Source: Bacillus multifaciens (GTDB taxonomy: Bacteria; Bacillota; Bacilli; Bacillales; Bacillaceae_G). Taken from it: a stretch of DNA of 64,000 bases. Below, piece after piece: positions 9,448 through 18,726 of the stretch (the stretch's first letter is position 1; each line of letters starts with the position of its first letter). Location: assembly GCF_030756675.1 (NCBI RefSeq), contig NZ_JAVBXD010000022.1:16043-80042 (forward strand). The letters run 5' to 3'. The translations under genes and the position numbers were made by a program. Under the pieces are notes generated by a model that was not told where the DNA came from, ran no database searches, and saw nothing but the letters and a program-made list of their open reading frames with translations.

Positions 9448-9585
9448 AAAACCGACAGAAAAGCATTTTTTTAAATGGGCGAGATGGACTGGCCGCGCAT
9501 AGCAGCAGTCAGGGCCCTTTTCTGCCACTTGCGATGTTTCAAACACAAGGAAAAAGCGAGTACATGGCATGTTAAAATATATATA
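9448..9585 (+). repeat. Family A repeat copy 4 (bcr1-like, 3' truncated)
   Basis: Core GAGATGGACTGGCCG, GCATAGCAGCAGTCAGGGCC and CACAAGGAAAAAGCGAGTAC are present. The right third (the GTCGAAAAATTAAAATGG block) is missing and replaced by AT-rich DNA ending at the pbuG terminator. A decayed copy. Confidence 0.65.
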
Positions 9586-9615
9586 AACAGAGCCTCTCAC
9601 ACGAGAGGCTCTGTT
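9586..9615 (-). terminator. Terminator after pbuG
   Basis: Thirteen-base perfect stem (AACAGAGCCTCTC / GAGAGGCTCTGTT, loop ACAC), 12 bases after the stop of the purine permease, followed on the minus strand by a T-rich tract. Confidence 0.75.
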
Positions 9616-9626
9616 CTTGAAACTTA

Positions 9627-10919
9627 TTATAGAAATAGATGACACCCAAATAATATTGCAAAGACATAAAGAAGCGGATGTACTTCCTTTCCTTTTCCTT
9701 TTATGATTTTTAAAATCGGATAAATTAAGAAACCAAGCGCTATACCGTTAGCGATACTTGATGTGAGTGGAATACCGATGAAAATAAAGAATGCTGGGAA
9801 CGCAGTTTCAAAGTCATTCCAATTTATCTCTCGAACGTTTTGCGCCATTAAGCCACCAACAATAATAAGAGAAGGTGCTGTAATTGCCGCTACACTGGAT
9901 AAAGATGCAATGACAGGACTAAAGAACGCTGTAATAATTGTTAAAACGATAACAACAATACTTGTTAATCCTGTCCTACCTCCTGCTGCAATACCAGCAG
10001 AAGACTCAATTGTAGCTGCTGTTGGACTCGTTCCAAACATTGCCCCTACTGTTCCACCAATTGCATCAGCAATAAAAGCTTTTCCAAAACGTCGTTCTTC
10101 ATGATCTGTATTTAAACCTGCCTGCTTAATTAAGCCTAGCAACGCTCCTGTTGTATCAAATAACAATACAAGTAAAAATGAAAAGACAACGCCGTATAAT
10201 CCGTATTCCATTACATCTCCCGCAGCTTGAATAGGATTAAACGTAATGATTCCCTCAGGTAAATGCGGAACTTCTACAAGTTTATGTTCAAACTTTAATT
10301 GTCCTGTGAAAAAGGAAATAATCCCCGTCACAATCATACTAATAAATAGTGCACCTCTTACGTTTAAAACCATCAATACTGCAGCTAACACTAAACCAAT
10401 TAACGTTAACACAACAGACAAAGAATGGAAGTTTCCAATCGTAACTAAGTTTGTTGGATGATCTACTATAATACCTGACAAACGCAAACCAATAAATGCA
10501 ATAAACAAACCAATTCCCGCTGCAATCGCATGCTTTAAACTGTCTGGAATCGCTTCAATTAACTTTTGACGAAATGATGTAAATGAAAGTAATAAAAATA
10601 TAATACCTGTTAAAAATACAGCTGAAAATGCAATCACATATGTAATTCCCTCTGCCTTTTGAACAACAGAATAAGCAAAATAAGCATTCATTCCCATTGC
10701 CGGTGCAATGACAATTGGATAATTTGCTAAAAATGCCATACACAATGTTCCGATAATTGTTGCAATAATTGTTGCAGTAAAAGCTTGATCGAACGGCACT
10801 CCTGCATCAGATAAAATCTTCGGATTAATAACAAGAATATACGAAAAGGTTATAAACGTCGTTATCCCTGCTAAAATCTCCTGCTTTACAGAAGTGTTAT
10901 ACTTTTTTAATTGAAACAT
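9627..10919 (-). CDS. pbuG: Hypoxanthine/guanine permease, NCS2 (PbuG/AzgA-like)
   Basis: A 430-residue purine importer of the NCS2 AzgA-like branch. The N-terminus MFQLKKYNTSVKQEILAGITTFITFSYI and PAMGMNAYFAYSVV (about residues 75-90) match the PbuG/PbuO group. TSPTAATIESSAGIAAGGRTG near residues 300-320 is the conserved substrate-site loop. The start at 10919 is preferred over 10985 because AGGAAGG lies before it. I looked for a purine riboswitch upstream and saw none. PbuG and PbuO are hard to separate by eye, so the symbol is a best guess. Confidence 0.8.
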   Translation of the reverse strand: MFQLKKYNTSVKQEILAGITTFITFSYILVINPKILSDAGVPFDQAFTATIIATIIGTLCMAFLANYPIVIAPAMGMNAYFAYSVVQKAEGITYVIAFSAVFLTGIIFLLLSFTSFRQKLIEAIPDSLKHAIAAGIGLFIAFIGLRLSGIIVDHPTNLVTIGNFHSLSVVLTLIGLVLAAVLMVLNVRGALFISMIVTGIISFFTGQLKFEHKLVEVPHLPEGIITFNPIQAAGDVMEYGLYGVVFSFLLVLLFDTTGALLGLIKQAGLNTDHEERRFGKAFIADAIGGTVGAMFGTSPTAATIESSAGIAAGGRTGLTSIVVIVLTIITAFFSPVIASLSSVAAITAPSLIIVGGLMAQNVREINWNDFETAFPAFFIFIGIPLTSSIANGIALGFLIYPILKIIKGKGKEVHPLLYVFAILFGCHLFL

Positions 10920-11046
10920 ATTAGCTATCCTTCCTATGTAATAAAATAAATCTTTTATTATACAAAAAATACAATACTTAATCATATCAATTGCTAAAAA
11001 GAGACGTCAATATCATCGCTAATAGTTCGAATTTTAAAATTAAGTT

Positions 11047-11223
11047 GATATATACAAGTGAAAAAAACCTTTCTTTTTTTGGGTGGGTGAGAGCGTCTGG
11101 CCTTGCGTAGTAGCGGTCAGGGCCTTTTTCTGCCTCTTGCCATGTTTCAAACAAAAGGAGCAAGCAAGTGCAGGGCATGAGAGCAGTGACTTAGATATCG
11201 AGACATGAAAACGGATTTATATA
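11047..11223 (+). repeat. Family A repeat copy 5 (bcr1-like)
   Basis: A nearly full copy from GATATATAC to GGATTTATATAG. The core has GAGAGCGTCTGGCC, GTAGTAGCGGTCAGGGCC and AGGAGCAAGCAAGTGCAGGG. It lies between the divergent pbuG and amino acid permease genes. Confidence 0.75.
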
Positions 11224-11342
11224 GTACAGAAAACATTGTCTTTTTTTGTAGCATAACAGTTATAAATGTTTTATAATTTTAAATAGTTAAATAAATCTGT
11301 AAGCGGATACAATATTTTTCATATTAGTTAAGGAGGTTTATT

Positions 11343-12740
11343 ATGCAGCACACAAACAAAACAGAAAATTTAAACCGTGGATTAAAGCAACGACATATTA
11401 CCCTTATGTCGCTTGGGTCTGCTATTGGGGTTGGGCTATTTTTAGGATCAGCTTCCGCTATTAAACTAGCAGGACCGTCTATTTTATTCGGTTATATTAT
11501 TGCAGGCCTTGCGATTTTTTTCATTATGCGAGCGCTTGGAGAAATGGCAATTGAACAACCTGTTGCCGGTTCATTCAGTAAATATGCACATGACTATTTA
11601 GGTCCGTTAGCAGGTTATATAACGGGTTGGAACTATTGGTTCTTATGGGTTGTAACTTGTATGGCCGAAATTACAGCGGCAGGAATTTATATGGAATATT
11701 GGTTCCCAGGAACCCCGCGTTGGGTTTGGGCGTTAATTGCTCTTGTCTTAATGAGCGCATTAAACTTTTTATCGGTTAAAGTATATGGAGAACTTGAGTT
11801 TTGGTTTGCTTTAATTAAAATTGTCACAATTATCTGTATGATCATAATTGGCACCGGTATTATTTTATTCGGTTTTGGAAATGGCGGCGTAGCGACTGGA
11901 ATTTCAAACCTTTGGTCACACGGCGGTTGGTTCCCAAATGGATTTTCTGGCCTTCTTTTATCATTACAGATGGTACTATTTGCTTACTTAGGAGTAGAGT
12001 TAATTGGTGTAACAGCCGGTGAAGCAGAAAATCCGAAAAAAACATTATCTAAAGCGATTGATAACGTTTTTTGGCGCATTTTAATCTTCTACGTAGGTGC
12101 CTTATTCGTTATGATGGCAATTTATCCATGGAATGAGATTGGTGAAAAAGGAAGTCCATTTGTACTAACGTTTGAACAAATCGGCATTGCAAAAGCAGCA
12201 GGAATTATTAACTTTGTTGTCTTAACAGCTGCTCTTTCTTCTTGTAATGGTGGTCTCTTTAGTACAGGTCGTATGCTATTTACATTAGCACAACAAAAAC
12301 AAGCACCAGAAAAATTTGGTCAGTTAAATAAAAATGGAATTCCAAGCAAAGGAATTTTAGCAACCGCTTTCGTATTATTAATAGGCGTTGCATTAAACTA
12401 CATTGTTCCGGCAAAAGTATTTACGTGGTTAACGAGTATTTCCACGTTCGGAGCAATTTGGACTTGGGGCGTCATTTTAGTTGCACAACTTCGTTTCCGC
12501 AAAGGACTATCACAGGAGGCGCAAGGCAAATTAGCGTACAAACTGCCATTGTATCCACTTAGCTCTTATGTTACGCTCGCTTTCCTTGTTTTAGTATTAG
12601 GAATTATGGCATACTCTGCTGATACACGCATCGCATTAATCGTTGGACCAATTTGGCTCATCGCTTTAGTAGTCGTATATTATGCAAAAGGATTTCATAC
12701 AACAGATAAAACAGCGAAATCTTCTTCGCAAATCGGGTAA
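11343..12740 (+). CDS. Amino acid permease, AAT family (AlaP/ProY-like)
   Basis: A 465-residue, 12-helix APC superfamily importer. The N-terminal RGLKQRHITLMSLGSAIGVGLFLGS and FAYLGVELIGVTAGEAENP are AAT family signatures. The overall sequence resembles the alanine/serine/proline group (B. subtilis AlaP, E. coli ProY and CycA). A strong AAGGAGG site precedes the ATG, and a TATAAT-like box lies about 70 bases upstream. Monocistronic with a terminator. Substrate not proven from sequence. It belongs to a different subgroup from the paralogous permeases at 4027 and 34008, whose [15 protein letters not shown] loop differs. Confidence 0.85.
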   Translation: MQHTNKTENLNRGLKQRHITLMSLGSAIGVGLFLGSASAIKLAGPSILFGYIIAGLAIFFIMRALGEMAIEQPVAGSFSKYAHDYLGPLAGYITGWNYWFLWVVTCMAEITAAGIYMEYWFPGTPRWVWALIALVLMSALNFLSVKVYGELEFWFALIKIVTIICMIIIGTGIILFGFGNGGVATGISNLWSHGGWFPNGFSGLLLSLQMVLFAYLGVELIGVTAGEAENPKKTLSKAIDNVFWRILIFYVGALFVMMAIYPWNEIGEKGSPFVLTFEQIGIAKAAGIINFVVLTAALSSCNGGLFSTGRMLFTLAQQKQAPEKFGQLNKNGIPSKGILATAFVLLIGVALNYIVPAKVFTWLTSISTFGAIWTWGVILVAQLRFRKGLSQEAQGKLAYKLPLYPLSSYVTLAFLVLVLGIMAYSADTRIALIVGPIWLIALVVVYYAKGFHTTDKTAKSSSQIG

Positions 12741-12744
12741 TGCT

Positions 12745-12777
12745 AATCCCTTCCTTATATGAGGAAGGGATTTTTTC
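12745..12777 (+). terminator. Terminator after AlaP/ProY-like permease
   Basis: Stem AATCCCTTCCT / AGGAAGGGATT (11 bp, 6-base loop) followed by TTTTTT. Confidence 0.9.
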
Positions 12778-12967
12778 TTTTCCATCGCTGCAAAAAAAAT
12801 ATTTCTCAACAAAATTCACCTTAATTTTACAAAATTTTATAAATTCCCCCTTTTTTCTTCCGTTATATTTCGGTAAAGTAATACAGGGACACTTTTATTC
12901 GTAGGGGCATTTGATAGTTAGTTGAGCGAATCGCACTCTTACTTAACTTACTTTAGGGGGATTTTTT

Positions 12968-14560
12968 ATGAAGAAACAAAAATGGCTGAAACTCACACTC
13001 GCAACAGGAATGACTTTAAGTATGGCTACCATGTTTAGTTCAACGACTTTTGCTGAAAGCGCTGTAGATCCAGCTCCGCAAATTGCAGCAAAAATTGTAA
13101 ACGAAAACGCTGAAAAAAAAGTATTATTTGATAATACACATGGGCAAACAGCAGGGACAGCTGATTGGGTTATTGATGGGGGATTTTCTGATTTTGGAAA
13201 CGGCATTGCAAACAAAGGCTTCTCTGTAAAAGAACTACGTAAATCAACACCTATTACATACGATGACTTAAAAGATTACAATGTGTTTATCGTTCCAGAA
13301 GCAAACATTCCTTATAAAAAATCAGAACAAGACGCTATGCTGCAATATATAAAAAATGGTGGAAGTATCTTCTTTATAGCCGATCATTATAACGCTGACC
13401 GTAATAAAAATCGCTGGGATTCCTCTGAAGTTTTCAATGGGTATCGCCGCGGAGCATGGGAAACTCCAGTAAAAGGAATGTCTTCTGAAGAAGTATCTTC
13501 ACAAGCTATGCAAGGTGTAGAAAGTTCTGATTGGCTATCAGACAACTTTGGTGTACGTTTTCGCTATAATGCAATTGGCGATGTTTCTACAAATAAAATT
13601 GTAGCACCTGATCAATCATTTGGAATTACTACAGGTGTTTCATCTGTTGCCATGCATGCTGGGTCAACAATTGCAATTGTAAACCCTAATTTAGCAAAAG
13701 GAATTGTTTACTTACCAGAAGGTTTACCTAAGTGGAATAACGCTGTCGATAGTGGTGTATATAACGGCGGGGGCATCGCTGAAGGCCCTTACGTTGCAGT
13801 TTCAAAGGTTGGTTTAGGGAAAGCAGCCTTTATCGGTGACTCTTCGCCAGTTGAAGATGCGACGCCAAAATATGTCCGTGAAGATACAGGACAGTCTAAA
13901 AAAACATACGATGGATATAAAGAAGAAAGCGATGCTACTTTATTAACAAATATCGTAAAATGGCTTTCTACAAAAGAAACATATACAAGCTTAAATCAAG
14001 TAAACGGATTACAATTAGACAAACCAACACCATTAAAAACATTTGAACAACCAAGTGCATCAACTGAGCCGCAACCAGAACCATGGAGCGCTCCTAACCA
14101 AGGATATCAATGGTTTAATTCCAGTACATTTAAACCTGGTTCTTACGGCTATAATAATAGCAATAATAATAGCAATAATAATAATGATGGTGGAAACGTC
14201 TCAACAAATGATTATAACTTTATACACCCTAGTATTCTTCCAAACAGCGGTGTATTTCAAGTAAAAATACAAGCAAATCATTTATTACCAAACACGACTT
14301 ACAATAATTACTCCCTAGGTATTTATACAAGTGGTGGCACACAAGTAGCAAAAGTTCAAAATGAAAACGGCACTTGGCCTTCTTCTTACGGTTATAGTAA
14401 TTCATTTTCCTTTACGACAAATAGCCTAGGTGTTGCTGAAAAAGTCGTGAATGTACAAATTGCCCCTAATACAACAGGGCAAGCTACATTACGCCTTCGT
14501 CAAAACACGACTGTAAAAGAAAATAAAACGGTTGTAATTGGAACATCTGCTATTCGATAA
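12968..14560 (+). CDS. Secreted protein with GATase1/DUF4350-like domain and C-terminal beta domain
   Basis: A 530-residue exported protein of unknown role. Residues 1-29 are a signal peptide (cleavage after TTFA). Residues about 50-330 resemble the class I glutamine amidotransferase-like (DUF4350/ThuA-like) fold: KVLFDNTHGQTAG, YNVFIVPEANIP, MLQYIKNGGSIFFIADHYN and GLGKAAFIGDSSP. A Pro/Gln-rich stretch and an Asn-rich linker (encoded by AAT-rich microsatellite DNA near 14155-14190) lead to a C-terminal beta-sandwich-like region of about 120 residues. There is no LPXTG motif, so release to the medium is likely. No catalytic Cys of a true glutamine amidotransferase was identified. Confidence 0.7.
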   Translation: MKKQKWLKLTLATGMTLSMATMFSSTTFAESAVDPAPQIAAKIVNENAEKKVLFDNTHGQTAGTADWVIDGGFSDFGNGIANKGFSVKELRKSTPITYDDLKDYNVFIVPEANIPYKKSEQDAMLQYIKNGGSIFFIADHYNADRNKNRWDSSEVFNGYRRGAWETPVKGMSSEEVSSQAMQGVESSDWLSDNFGVRFRYNAIGDVSTNKIVAPDQSFGITTGVSSVAMHAGSTIAIVNPNLAKGIVYLPEGLPKWNNAVDSGVYNGGGIAEGPYVAVSKVGLGKAAFIGDSSPVEDATPKYVREDTGQSKKTYDGYKEESDATLLTNIVKWLSTKETYTSLNQVNGLQLDKPTPLKTFEQPSASTEPQPEPWSAPNQGYQWFNSSTFKPGSYGYNNSNNNSNNNNDGGNVSTNDYNFIHPSILPNSGVFQVKIQANHLLPNTTYNNYSLGIYTSGGTQVAKVQNENGTWPSSYGYSNSFSFTTNSLGVAEKVVNVQIAPNTTGQATLRLRQNTTVKENKTVVIGTSAIR

Positions 14561-14708
14561 AGTGAAACTTCCATCAGTGGGGGTTTTCTTCATCCCCCAC
14601 TGATGGAAAGCCCGCCCAATCGGGCTTTTACGGGCAGTTATCCCTCACCTCTCTTCTTCGCTTCTCTCTGAATCTTGAGGTGGGGGTCTTACTGCCCGTT
14701 AATGCGGG
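14561..14708 (+). repeat. Family B repeat copy 1 (ATAA-flanked, full length)
   Basis: A 148-bp element starting AGTGAAACTTCCATCAGTGG and ending GTTAATGCGGG. It is flanked on both sides by ATAA (14557-14560 and 14709-14712). The left ATAA contains the stop codon of the preceding gene. Inside are a 13-bp hairpin (CCATCAGTGGGGG / CCCCCACTGATGG), GCCC...GGGC pairing, and GGGCAGTTA / TTACTGCCCGTTAATGCGGG near the right end. The gene's terminator lies just beyond. Probably a non-autonomous mobile element. Confidence 0.75.
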
Positions 14709-14715
14709 ATAAAGG

Positions 14716-14746
14716 AAATCCCCTTTCAATAGAAAGGGGATTTTTA
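14716..14746 (+). terminator. Terminator of the 12968 gene, displaced by repeat
   Basis: Stem AAATCCCCTTTC / GAAAGGGGATTT followed by TT runs. It lies 8 bases after the family B element and is probably the original terminator of the secreted-protein gene. Confidence 0.8.
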
Positions 14747-14806
14747 TTGTACATAACTATCACCATCACTATATAAGAATATTTTTTTACAATAAAGTGA
14801 CCTTTG

Positions 14807-14835
14807 TTGACTCAGAAAAGTTAATAAGATAAACT
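14807..14835 (+). promoter_or_regulatory. SigA-type promoter of first POT transporter
   Basis: TTGACT, 17-base spacer, TAAACT, about 55 bases upstream of the ATG at 14889. The second POT gene at 62486 has a matching arrangement. Confidence 0.6.
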
Positions 14836-14888
14836 ATTAAATATATAAAACTATTAACTATGTTTTTTTAGGTTAGGAGGAATCACAT

Positions 14889-16274
14889 ATGGAAGCTGCG
14901 CTACAGTTTGATAAAAAACAACAGCCAAAAAAGAAACATCCTCCAGGTTTGTACTTACTCTTTTTCACAGAAATGTGGGAACGATTTAGCTATTACGGAT
15001 TACGAGGATTATTAACATTATATTTAACAACAGCCTTAATAAACGGTGGTCTTGGTTTTAGTAAGAGCTGGGCACTTACGATTTATGGCTTTTATACAGG
15101 CGCTTGTTATTTCACCCCATTGATTGGTGGATTTTTAACAGATCGTTATCTTGGTAGACGATTAGCGATTACACTTGGCGGTATAACAATTGCAATTGGT
15201 AACCTTACGTTATTTGCACTGCAAAGCCAATTAGGACTATACCTCGGATTAGCGCTCATTATTATCGGGAACGGTTTCTTCAAACCAAATATTTCTACCC
15301 TTGTCGGAGAATTATATAAAGAAAACGATCCACGCCGTGATGGTGCCTTTACGATTTTTTATATGGGAATTAACGTCGGTTCATTCCTTGCTCCACTCGT
15401 TTGCGGATATTTATCAGAAGATTTGTTTAAAACAACAATAGATGGCGTTATGCATTACGGTTTCCGCTATGGATTTTTAGCTGCGTCTATCGGGATGATT
15501 GTCGGACAAATTTTATTTACAACATTATCAAATCGTTTTCTTGGTGATATTGGTAAAAAACCAACAGCGGCTTTACAAACAGGTACAGGCAACAAAACAG
15601 CTGGCAATACACCATTAACAAAAAAAGAAAAACAGCATACAGCAGTTATTGTCATTTTAACGTGCTTTGTTGTTTTCTTCTGGGCTGGATTTGAACAAGC
15701 TGGTAGTTCTTTAACTTTATATACAAATAGCTTTGTAGATCGCTCTATATTCGGTTGGGAAATTCCAACATCTTGGTTTCAGTCTGTAAACCCGCTATTC
15801 ATTATTTTATTAGCACCAGCTGTTTCTGCACTTTGGACAAAGCTTGCTACTACAAAACGCGGTGACTTGAAAATCCCAACAAAAATGGGTCTCGGTATGA
15901 TCTTACTTGGAATTGGTTATATGGTTCTTGTTGTTGCTACATTAAAAACAGGAAGTAACGAACAACAAATTACAGAAAAAGCAAACCTGCTCTTTATTGT
16001 CTTTACCTACCTGTTCCATACATTAGGTGAATTATTCTTATCTCCGGTCGGACTCTCAATGGTAAGTGCACTTGCTCCTGTCAAACTCGCATCTTTATTA
16101 ATGGGCGTTTGGTTAGCAAGTACAGGTGTTGCTAATATTTTAGGTGGACAGTTAGCAAACTTTACAACTTCATTAGGATATTCAGAAGTATTTGCTGTGA
16201 TTGGAGCTGTCGCTATTTTCTTAGGATGTATCTTACTATTAATTTCAAAAAAATTAGTAAAGTGGATGGACTAA
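14889..16274 (+). CDS. Di-/tripeptide:proton symporter, POT family (DtpT-like)
   Basis: A 461-residue peptide importer of the POT/PTR2 family. PTR2 signatures are present: FTEMWERFSYYGLRGLLTLY with the ExxER-type loop near residues 27-45, then GNGFFKPNISTLVGELY and FTIFYMGINVGSFLAP. The length and 12-14 helices fit DtpT. Ribosome site AGGAGG 7 bases before the ATG. A close paralogue with the same block order lies at 62486-63877, so one of them is a duplicate. Single-gene unit. Confidence 0.92.
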   Translation: MEAALQFDKKQQPKKKHPPGLYLLFFTEMWERFSYYGLRGLLTLYLTTALINGGLGFSKSWALTIYGFYTGACYFTPLIGGFLTDRYLGRRLAITLGGITIAIGNLTLFALQSQLGLYLGLALIIIGNGFFKPNISTLVGELYKENDPRRDGAFTIFYMGINVGSFLAPLVCGYLSEDLFKTTIDGVMHYGFRYGFLAASIGMIVGQILFTTLSNRFLGDIGKKPTAALQTGTGNKTAGNTPLTKKEKQHTAVIVILTCFVVFFWAGFEQAGSSLTLYTNSFVDRSIFGWEIPTSWFQSVNPLFIILLAPAVSALWTKLATTKRGDLKIPTKMGLGMILLGIGYMVLVVATLKTGSNEQQITEKANLLFIVFTYLFHTLGELFLSPVGLSMVSALAPVKLASLLMGVWLASTGVANILGGQLANFTTSLGYSEVFAVIGAVAIFLGCILLLISKKLVKWMD

Positions 16275-16305
16275 AAAAGATGAGGGGTTATCCCTCATCT
16301 TTTTT
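16274..16305 (+). terminator. Terminator after POT transporter
   Basis: AAAAAAGATGAGGG / CCCTCATCTTTTTT, directly after the stop codon. Confidence 0.9.
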
Positions 16306-16344
16306 ATGCATTTTCTCCTTTTTCTATCGCTTGCTTATAGAAGA

Positions 16345-16383
16345 ACGAAATTCCACCCTCAACGAAGGTGGAATTTCTTTTTA
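16345..16383. terminator. Second hairpin between convergent POT and srtA genes
   Basis: Stem GAAATTCCACC / GGTGGAATTTC with a 9-base loop and a TTTCTTTTT tract on the plus strand, directly next to the srtA stop codon. It can protect both genes from read-through. Confidence 0.7.
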
Positions 16384-16384
16384 A

Positions 16385-17017
16385 TTATTTAATCTTTTTC
16401 GTCTGCACCAAGTTCCCAGATACTACGTATCGCTTGGAATTATCAAGTACAGACGTACATGTAATAAGTGTTACTTCATTTTTCCCATGATCTTCAACGA
16501 CTTCCCATTTATCCGGTGTGACTTGTGTTACTTGTTCTACCGCATACTCATATTCATTTTCACTATCATATAAATATACTTTATCATTCTTTTTTAATTT
16601 TGAAATATCGCTAAATAACACACTTTTTTTCGACATGTTATGTCCTGCTAGCGCATAGTTCCCTTTTCCCATCTCTTGTTTCTCTTTTACTGTTGCTGCA
16701 CCTGATAATAAATTTTTCTCTGTTGAACCATTTAAAATTGGAAGTTCTAATCCAATACTTGGAATCGACATACGCCCAATCACTTGTTTTTTATCTAATG
16801 AAGCATTGGCCACATCAGCTAAATCCGGTTGATTTATTTTAGAAGCATCAACAAATTTCGTTTCTTGTTTTTCATACTTTATTTTCTTAATAGCTTGTAC
16901 GTTTTCATCTTGCATTTTTCCAGCTTTGTAACCATCATAAAATGGTTTTGCAATTAAAACGCCACCTACAATAAATAAAAGAAGTGCCAGTATACTATAA
17001 ATCTTTTTCTTATTCAT
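16385..17017 (-). CDS. srtA: Class A sortase
   Basis: Housekeeping transpeptidase that cleaves LPXTG proteins and attaches them to the cell wall. It has a single N-terminal membrane anchor (residues about 7-24). The catalytic triad is visible at His126 (LAGHNMS), Cys187 (TLITCTS) and Arg196 (SKRYVVSG), the numbering known for B. anthracis SrtA. A GTG at 17038 opens the frame earlier, but AAAGGA lies before the ATG at 17017 and the shorter start restores the family N-terminus MNKKKIYS. Many residues differ from the B. anthracis sequence as I recall it, mostly outside the active site. Confidence 0.93.
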   Translation of the reverse strand: MNKKKIYSILALLLFIVGGVLIAKPFYDGYKAGKMQDENVQAIKKIKYEKQETKFVDASKINQPDLADVANASLDKKQVIGRMSIPSIGLELPILNGSTEKNLLSGAATVKEKQEMGKGNYALAGHNMSKKSVLFSDISKLKKNDKVYLYDSENEYEYAVEQVTQVTPDKWEVVEDHGKNEVTLITCTSVLDNSKRYVVSGNLVQTKKIK

Positions 17018-17106
17018 TCTCCAATTCCTTTCCTTCACAAAATTCCTCTTATATAAAATGATAAAGTAAGAATGCTAGATATACAAGTAACATGTACAAG
17101 ACAAAG

Positions 17107-17135
17107 GAAATGGCACTCCTTATTAGGAAGTGCCA
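17107..17135 (-). terminator. Hairpin between beta-propeller gene and srtA
   Basis: ATGGCACTCCT / AGGAAGTGCCAT-type stem (one mismatch) 7 bases after the stop of the 17142-18578 gene, with only a weak T tract. Some transcripts may read into srtA. Confidence 0.55.
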
Positions 17136-17141
17136 TGATTA

Positions 17142-18578
17142 TCATTTTTGCAAACAATAAAAGCTCAATGTTCCATCTGCTTCATCTGCACTTACAAATA
17201 TATTACGGTTGCTAATCTTATGAATCCCTTCTGGTGCTTTGCCTCCTGAAGGAACAAGACCAATATAAACAGGGAACATCGGGATCGTTACATCAAAAAA
17301 GAGTACTGCATTTGCTCTTTCAGCAGCAACAGCCATAATCGGACTTTCTTGTATCATTCCTGTTGCAACATTTTCCACTTCACTGCCTCGGCTATTACTG
17401 CGACTATCTGGATATAAACCTGCAGCTGCAACTTTCTCATCAATAAGGTTCATACTATCATATACAAGCGAACCATTTTGACTCCATACAGATATATTGC
17501 GTCCACCTGATTTCACACCATCTTTAAATTCATTTTTCCCTAGGTCTCCTTCATTAGCAGTAATTACAAAACGCCCCGATTGATCCCACGTTATACCATC
17601 TGGTTCTGGTCTTGCAATTAGTTCATCTTGAAAAGAAACAGCACCATCATTTTGCAAATCTGCTTTATGCTTTGTTGTTCCAAGGCCAAATATCGTTTCA
17701 ATGTTTTGTCCTTGCAAATTAACAATAGCAACAGCATTATTCTCTTGTAACGTAACAGCAGCTTTTTCTCCATTTGGACTAATTGCAACATATTCTGGCT
17801 GAGGGTCATGTTTGTAAACTGTTCCGTTTCCAATTTGACTTATATCAATTGATAGCTCATGGTGAATTCCTTGCAATACATCTCCACTTGGGAACGTGAT
17901 GATAGAAATCGTACCCGGTCGCTTCGTTTTTTTCATATTGACTTCATTTCCGTCATTTGGATCTCCTTCTTCATCCTCATTACAAACAACAAGCTTTGTA
18001 CCATCTTTTGATAAAGCAATAGAATCCGGTCCTACACCAACCTCATATGTTTTCACAATATTTTTCGATGATAGTTCTACAACCGCTATCTTCCCTTTAT
18101 TTGCATTGTACAAGTTATCGCCTGTACGAAAAGCAACAAATGCATACTTACCATCTGGTGTAACTGTTGTACTCGTCACCTCTGCTTCGGAATGAATTCC
18201 TTTCAAACTCACTGTCCCTTTCAATTGAATGTCTTGTAAATTTTCAATTGAAAGGATGCTAATTTGTCCTAGGTCTGCTTCTGTTACAACTAACGTCTTA
18301 CCGTCCGGTGAAGATGCAGCGATTTCCGCTTTTCCACTTGGCATTTGGAAAATAGCCGTTCTTTCTAACTTTGTATCCTTATGTTTATTACTAATGAATT
18401 TATTTACCATTTCCTCTATTTGCCCACGAAATGCTGGATTCGAAATACTCCCTTTTGGTAAACTTTCTATTTTATTAGCAAATTGTTTCGTTTCTTGATT
18501 GATTTTTTCTGCGTTTACATAACTGCCTGTCCATAATACACTCGCTATAATTCCTCCGCAGAGCAAAGCCTTTCTCAT
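17142..18578 (-). CDS. Secreted beta-propeller (choice-of-anchor I-like) protein
   Basis: A 478-residue exported protein with a signal peptide (residues 1-23, cleavage near YVNA). Repeated blades of the YVTN/SMP-30 propeller type follow: SPDGKTLVVTEA, TPDGKYAFVAF, SKDGTKLVVCNEDEEGDPNDG, SPNGEKAAVTLQENNAVAIV and DQSGRFVITANEGDLG. The order and the ANEGD motif resemble the choice-of-anchor I family and alkaline-phosphatase-like propellers, although no phosphatase site is evident. The C-terminus lacks an LPXTG sorting signal even though srtA is next to it. Binding or scaffold function is likely; the ligand is unknown. Confidence 0.75.
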   Translation of the reverse strand: MRKALLCGGIIASVLWTGSYVNAEKINQETKQFANKIESLPKGSISNPAFRGQIEEMVNKFISNKHKDTKLERTAIFQMPSGKAEIAASSPDGKTLVVTEADLGQISILSIENLQDIQLKGTVSLKGIHSEAEVTSTTVTPDGKYAFVAFRTGDNLYNANKGKIAVVELSSKNIVKTYEVGVGPDSIALSKDGTKLVVCNEDEEGDPNDGNEVNMKKTKRPGTISIITFPSGDVLQGIHHELSIDISQIGNGTVYKHDPQPEYVAISPNGEKAAVTLQENNAVAIVNLQGQNIETIFGLGTTKHKADLQNDGAVSFQDELIARPEPDGITWDQSGRFVITANEGDLGKNEFKDGVKSGGRNISVWSQNGSLVYDSMNLIDEKVAAAGLYPDSRSNSRGSEVENVATGMIQESPIMAVAAERANAVLFFDVTIPMFPVYIGLVPSGGKAPEGIHKISNRNIFVSADEADGTLSFYCLQK

Positions 18579-18693
18579 TCTCTAATCCCCCCATTTCAAT
18601 ACTTCTTCTATTGTAAAAAGGATTTGTAAACTCTCCCTATAGCATTTCATTAAGCTTTTGTAAAAATGCGGAAAAATTTTCCGAGTTCTAAAT

Positions 18694-18726
18694 ATAAAAA
18701 AAGATGCGCTCTTTCGCACATCTTTT
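18694..18726 (-). terminator. Terminator after XRE/membrane pair
   Basis: AAAAGATGTGCG / CGCATCTTTTTTT on the minus strand, overlapping the stop of the 18725-19198 gene. Confidence 0.85.

Noticed and set aside
10920-11046. Purine riboswitch before pbuG
   Set aside because: The conserved loop and junction bases of the purine aptamer are not visible; only AT-rich DNA and a bcr1-like repeat occur.
12778-12967. PlcR box before the secreted protein gene
   Set aside because: No TATGnAnnnnTnCATA match was found there or elsewhere in the window by eye.
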